A stretch of DNA of 44,433 nucleotides from Azospirillum sp. SYSU D00513 (GTDB lineage: Bacteria > Pseudomonadota > Alphaproteobacteria > Azospirillales > Azospirillaceae): the NCBI RefSeq assembly GCF_017356015.1, contig NZ_JAFIQV010000052.1, positions 1-44,433 of the forward strand. The letters run 5' to 3'. The notes under the pieces are model-generated. The model was not told where the DNA came from. It made no database searches and was given only the letters and a program-made list of their open reading frames with translations. This document shows positions 42,501 to 44,433 of this stretch, one piece after another; positions within the stretch are counted from its first letter, which is position 1; every line of letters begins with the position of its first letter. Both the position numbers and the translations under genes were made by a program.

Positions 42501-42876
42501 GGAGTTCTCCGTCGATCGGATCGCGATAGACTACCGCAACGATGGTCTCCGCATCCGGTGACGACACATACCCGGTGCTGTCTGCCTCGCAAGTCCACTG
42601 GTCAGAAAGGTCGATGCCGTACCCGACCTCCGTCTGGCCGTCCGTACGGATGACCCAGTTGGTGAACTTCTGCGACAGATCGGCATTCGCCAGCTGGTTT
42701 TGCGCGAGGAGGAGGTTGCCTGGGATCGCGTCTCCGGGCTTGTCGCACAGATCAAGCACTTGTCCGTCCACACGCACTTCCAGGCCAGCCGCACTCGAGC
42801 CGTAGGCGGTGAGGTGCACCCGGCCGCCGTCGAGCTTGAACCTCGCCGTGGGTATAAGGGTCTGCTCGATCTGCAC
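39547..42876 (-). CDS. Double glycosyltransferase (GT2 plus GT4 modules)
   Basis: 1109 residues. Residues about 1-290 are a beta-rich, carbohydrate-binding-like region; 290-365 is a further beta domain (RVEALDGTVVVGWVRDKVLG) resembling the N-terminal domain of the GT61 protein. A GT2 module covers about 465-700: VSIVVPVHNKFAVTYNCLAA, VIVVDDGSSDETRSL, YVVFLNNDTEPTSRWLDELL and the EDTDLAFKVRAQGLKTVYAP acceptor region. A GT4-like module follows from about 775: FDIVYVTRYSVAQQVLEILR, FLGGFGHPPNRSAVLFFIQK, EGYVEDVADVYNACRVFVAP and GAGIKGKVIDGLAYGTPSV. It could build two successive linkages of a cell-surface polysaccharide. GC content is back to the window's usual level. Confidence 0.9.
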   Translation of the reverse strand: MQIEQTLIPTARFKLDGGRVHLTAYGSSAAGLEVRVDGQVLDLCDKPGDAIPGNLLLAQNQLANADLSQKFTNWVIRTDGQTEVGYGIDLSDQWTCEADSTGYVSSPDAETIVAVVYRDPIDGELLPVVPGATYQASAYFAAHRCHGELVLEFYDAAKKQLREATETIRNALGGRRLSDYKRAVVTAAAPAGSAYVRLVMRKRPKAADNYLFFLRLWLGCVADDAVQEWTPAAWGPEEMDALRRCGGQGQTMTMTLPSVYFDGEPHEVAVFDRASGEHVFGSPQVFSETAGVTGRVEALDGTVVVGWVRDKVLGGPVELSFAIDGIVVGGGVADQHRKDQAYGFRLAIPRSYCDGLPHQFTVRAAQTHAPVGELAEIAPAFMTPWSALQQHAGANLPAAAAPAAGYRYQNIRDWLSALGQAETSERSALSTTLSQLGFLHEILVEGFERRRHFPRFALPKVMAPQVSIVVPVHNKFAVTYNCLAALAFAYNKASFEVIVVDDGSSDETRSLSEVVANVIYVRNEAAQGFIRACNLGASKARGQYVVFLNNDTEPTSRWLDELLFVFDTFEGVGMAGSKLLYADGKLQEAGGIVWNTGNPWNYGRAANARAPQYNYARQADYLSGAAVMLPHTVWDAVGGFSEEFCPAYFEDTDLAFKVRAQGLKTVYAPMSVVYHFEGMSNGTSTASGIKRYQEINRPKFKRKWAAACRFNGEEGKDVDLNKDRGILHRALVIDAEPPRPDNDAGSYAAIQEMRLLQGLGFKLTFAPLNFAYLGAYTERLQRMGVEAVYAPFTTSIEELLTERGREFDIVYVTRYSVAQQVLEILRRLAPQAKILFCNADLHFLREMREAIAANNQDALLDALTMRDQELEVMRRVDVTLSYNTTEHAVIMSHNLASTKVATCPWVVDVVDDIPGFQARQDVAFLGGFGHPPNRSAVLFFIQKVMPLLRKRVPGLRFRIYGSRVPDEIRALASEDVVIEGYVEDVADVYNACRVFVAPLITGAGIKGKVIDGLAYGTPSVLSTIAAEGTAIRQGIDALVAETPEEWADAVARLYTNQTLWEALSMHSREQARTVYSFEKGRMLMRKALEMAGIYVPDTANALVPLKART

Positions 42877-43020
42877 TTTGTACTCCGTCGCAACGCTTAG
42901 TGGCCGTTACCCAAGGGATGCGGCCAGTGTGATGGATGCCAGGCGGTAGCGGCGCCAATGGATCGCTTCGTCAGGAATGAATGCTCCGACGTGCCATGCC
43001 ACCTGTCCGCGTCTAGGAAA

Positions 43021-43251
43021 TTATCGTGCAATGCTGTTGAGTGCTTTCGCCACAGACTGCGCTTGGGACTGGGGGAGAGCCAACTGGAGCACCACCTCGT
43101 CCTTGCCTTCGGTGTCGAGCCTCATGAAATTAATGCGGACAATGCCATTATGGATGCCCACGGACTTGATCCCGTCGACTAAAATGTGCAGTAGGCGTGG
43201 AATCGTTTTAGTTACAAGGCAGCGTATGCTGAGCTGCTCGTACTCTCCCAT
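43021..43251 (-). CDS. Small hypothetical protein
   Basis: 76 residues, MGEYEQLSIRCLVTKTIPRL at the start, a predicted beta region IVRINFMRLDTEGKDEVVLQ and an end rich in helix (LPQSQAQSVAKALNSIAR). No known domain recognised. ATG at 43249-43251 has GAGG 6-7 bases upstream, a better start than the longer reading. It lies 144 bp upstream of the large glycosyltransferase gene on the same strand. Function unknown. Confidence 0.55.
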   Translation of the reverse strand: MGEYEQLSIRCLVTKTIPRLLHILVDGIKSVGIHNGIVRINFMRLDTEGKDEVVLQLALPQSQAQSVAKALNSIAR

Positions 43252-43273
43252 AGCCGTCCTCAAGGCGAACAAT

Positions 43274-43423
43274 GTCATTCTCCCCAAGGTAGCCAACCTC
43301 TGCCGTCGGCTGCTCAGGCTTCTCGACAAAACGCTCAACAACGTAGTTTCCCTCGTCGGCATCGAGGCGCAGTCCCGCTTTGATGCAGCGGTAGCCGGTT
43401 TCGGCTAGCGCCGGCTTGATGCC
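43274..43423 (-). pseudogene. Remnant of a mannose-1-phosphate guanylyltransferase gene
   Basis: The minus strand reads GIKPALAETGYRCIKAGLRL, then VVERFVEKPEQPTAEVGYL. That matches the ETGYGYI and ERFVEKP regions of ManC/CpsB-type mannose-1-phosphate guanylyltransferases. Nothing of the nucleotide-binding N-terminus or the C-terminus is nearby, so only about 50 codons remain. It suggests a GDP-mannose gene once stood here beside the glycosyltransferases. Confidence 0.5.
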
Positions 43424-43429
43424 GGAAGT

Positions 43430-44135
43430 TCTTGACCGGGCTCCGGCGGCGCTAGGCCCGCATCGGCGGTCGCCGTCGCAGGGCGCCCGCAGGTCGGAGC
43501 GGGTCAGCCAGATCGTCTTTTTGACCTCCTCCAGCCGAGAGCGTGCTGACGCCGTAGAGCAGGGGGCGTTGGACTCGCAGCTCTGTGTGGAGGCTGTGAC
43601 GTTCATGGAAGCTGCCATCTAGCGGGAGGTCGGTGCGGAGTTGAGGTGGCTACGGCGCCTTTGCGCCCAGCGGTCTGGCGGATTGACGTGGGACAAGCTT
43701 TTTGGGCGTCCAGTGCCTTTGCGCTAAATCCTTGGTTTTTCAACGCAACTCTCCACTGCTTGAGCCCTCGTCCCACTGTTCAAGAGGAAGGCGTCTTTGA
43801 CGCTTTCGCAGATCCCGCGAAGGCAATACCTTCGGTCGATCATTCCGCCTATGCCCTACCTAACCGACGGTCGCATAAGCACGGTAAAGATTCTGTTTAA
43901 GGAAAATGCCTTTCCTTGAAAAACGCGGGTGGCGTACCCCGAGGTCTGGAATTTCGGCATTTGAGCTTTTCGGCTGCCCCAGCCGCGTACCGGAGCACAG
44001 GGCTGGGCGCCTGTTCGTTCCCGTGATCCGTGTCGCCAAACACGGAGAACCAGATGCCGGACCCCCTGGATACGATTGTCGCCACGCTCATGGAACAGCT
44101 TATCCAGACCGGGATCACGGCGGCGTAGCGCACAA
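43430..44135. other. About 700 bp without a recognisable gene
   Basis: No frame has family similarity or a good ribosome site between the guanylyltransferase remnant and the rRNA operon terminator. A small hairpin with arms AAGGAAA and TTTCCTT lies at 43899-43917. A 24-codon frame starting ATG 44053 is too short to support as a gene. The stretch is a boundary between the accessory region and the rRNA operon. Confidence 0.4.
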
Positions 44136-44141
44136 ACAGAA

Positions 44142-44168
44142 ACGCCGCCGCGGATTTCGCGACGGCGT
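44142..44168 (-). terminator. Intrinsic terminator of the rRNA operon
   Basis: Arms ACGCCG-C-CGCG and CGCG-A-CGGCGT (one mismatch) with a 5-base loop. On the minus strand the stem is followed by TTCTGTTTGTG, a T-rich tract. It lies 12 bp after the 3' end of the tRNA-fMet gene and would end the rrn transcript. Confidence 0.8.
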
Positions 44169-44180
44169 GTTCGATGAATG

Positions 44181-44257
<77 letters not shown>

Positions 44258-44348
44258 ATTGTGCCGGTCGGCCTCGTGGGAGCATGGAGAAGCGAAGACA
44301 GGTGCAAGTGGCTGTGTGTTGCGCGGCTGTTGTCCTTGGGTCCGGGTG

Positions 44349-44433
44349 ACCTGGCGGCGACCGACTCTCCCACGCCTTAAGACGCAGTACCATTGGCGCT
44401 GAGGTGTTTCACGGCCGAGTTCGGGATGGGATC
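44349..44433 (-). rRNA. rrf: 5S rRNA, 3' part (runs off the window)
   Basis: The minus strand ends GGCGTGGGAGAGTCGGTCGC then CGCCAG, the conserved 3' end of 5S rRNA; further in, the sequence reads CGAACTCGGCCGTGAAACAC, also conserved. Only about 85 bases are inside the window; the 5' part and 23S and 16S genes should lie to the right. About 90 bp separate it from the initiator tRNA. Confidence 0.93.

Noticed and set aside
43646..43900. 84-codon plus-strand frame before the rRNA operon
   Set aside because: No ribosome site, no similarity and irregular composition.

Overview
The window is GC-rich alphaproteobacterial DNA. Gene content and protein sequences suggest an Azospirillum-like member of the Rhodospirillales (C-P lyase set, Urt/Fmd amide genes, alphaproteobacterial initiator tRNA, IS5-type transposase), but that placement is inference. 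It has three functional blocks with small remnants at the seams.

Region 1 (1-19.7 kb) looks like a short-chain amide/urea nitrogen locus. After a broken gene end and a DUF305 membrane protein there is a minus-strand series, read right to left: urtA-urtB-urtC-urtD-urtE (urea/amide ABC importer), then a chimeric gene that joins a methyl-accepting chemotaxis signalling module to a second UrtA-type binding domain, then fmdA (formamidase), fmdB and a short tatA; a MOSC gene follows. Divergent from urtA are an NCS1-permease-like hybrid sensor kinase and an overlapping REC-LuxR regulator. Next comes amiE (aliphatic amidase), followed on the minus strand by a CbbQ-type AAA+ ATPase and a CbbO/NorD-type VWA protein. 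No urease gene is present, so formamide, acetamide and similar amides are at least as likely to be the cargo as urea.

Region 2 (19.9-32.8 kb) is a complete carbon-phosphorus lyase system in several units: phnF-DUF1045-EEP (minus), phnG-H-I-J-K-L-M (plus, with many stop/start overlaps), and phnC-D-E-hexapeptide acetyltransferase-phnN (minus). A PhnF/HutC-type double operator lies between phnF and phnG, and a Pho-box-like direct repeat lies upstream of phnC. A strong terminator follows phnM, and a fragment of a MOSC gene sits between the converging phnM and phnN. No phnP is seen; the DUF1045 two-histidine phosphoesterase-like protein and the EEP-family protein are candidates for that step.

Region 3 (33.3-43.5 kb) is a surface-polysaccharide accessory region: a GT61 glycosyltransferase, a decayed IS5-family transposase, a 699-aa protein with a C-terminal methyltransferase, a GT-D-fold glycosyltransferase and a 1109-aa double glycosyltransferase, then a small unknown protein and a mannose-1-phosphate guanylyltransferase remnant. 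The genes at about 36.0-39.5 kb are visibly more AT-rich than the rest, which suggests horizontal acquisition. The right edge is the end of an rRNA operon on the minus strand: partial 5S rRNA, initiator tRNA-fMet and an intrinsic terminator.
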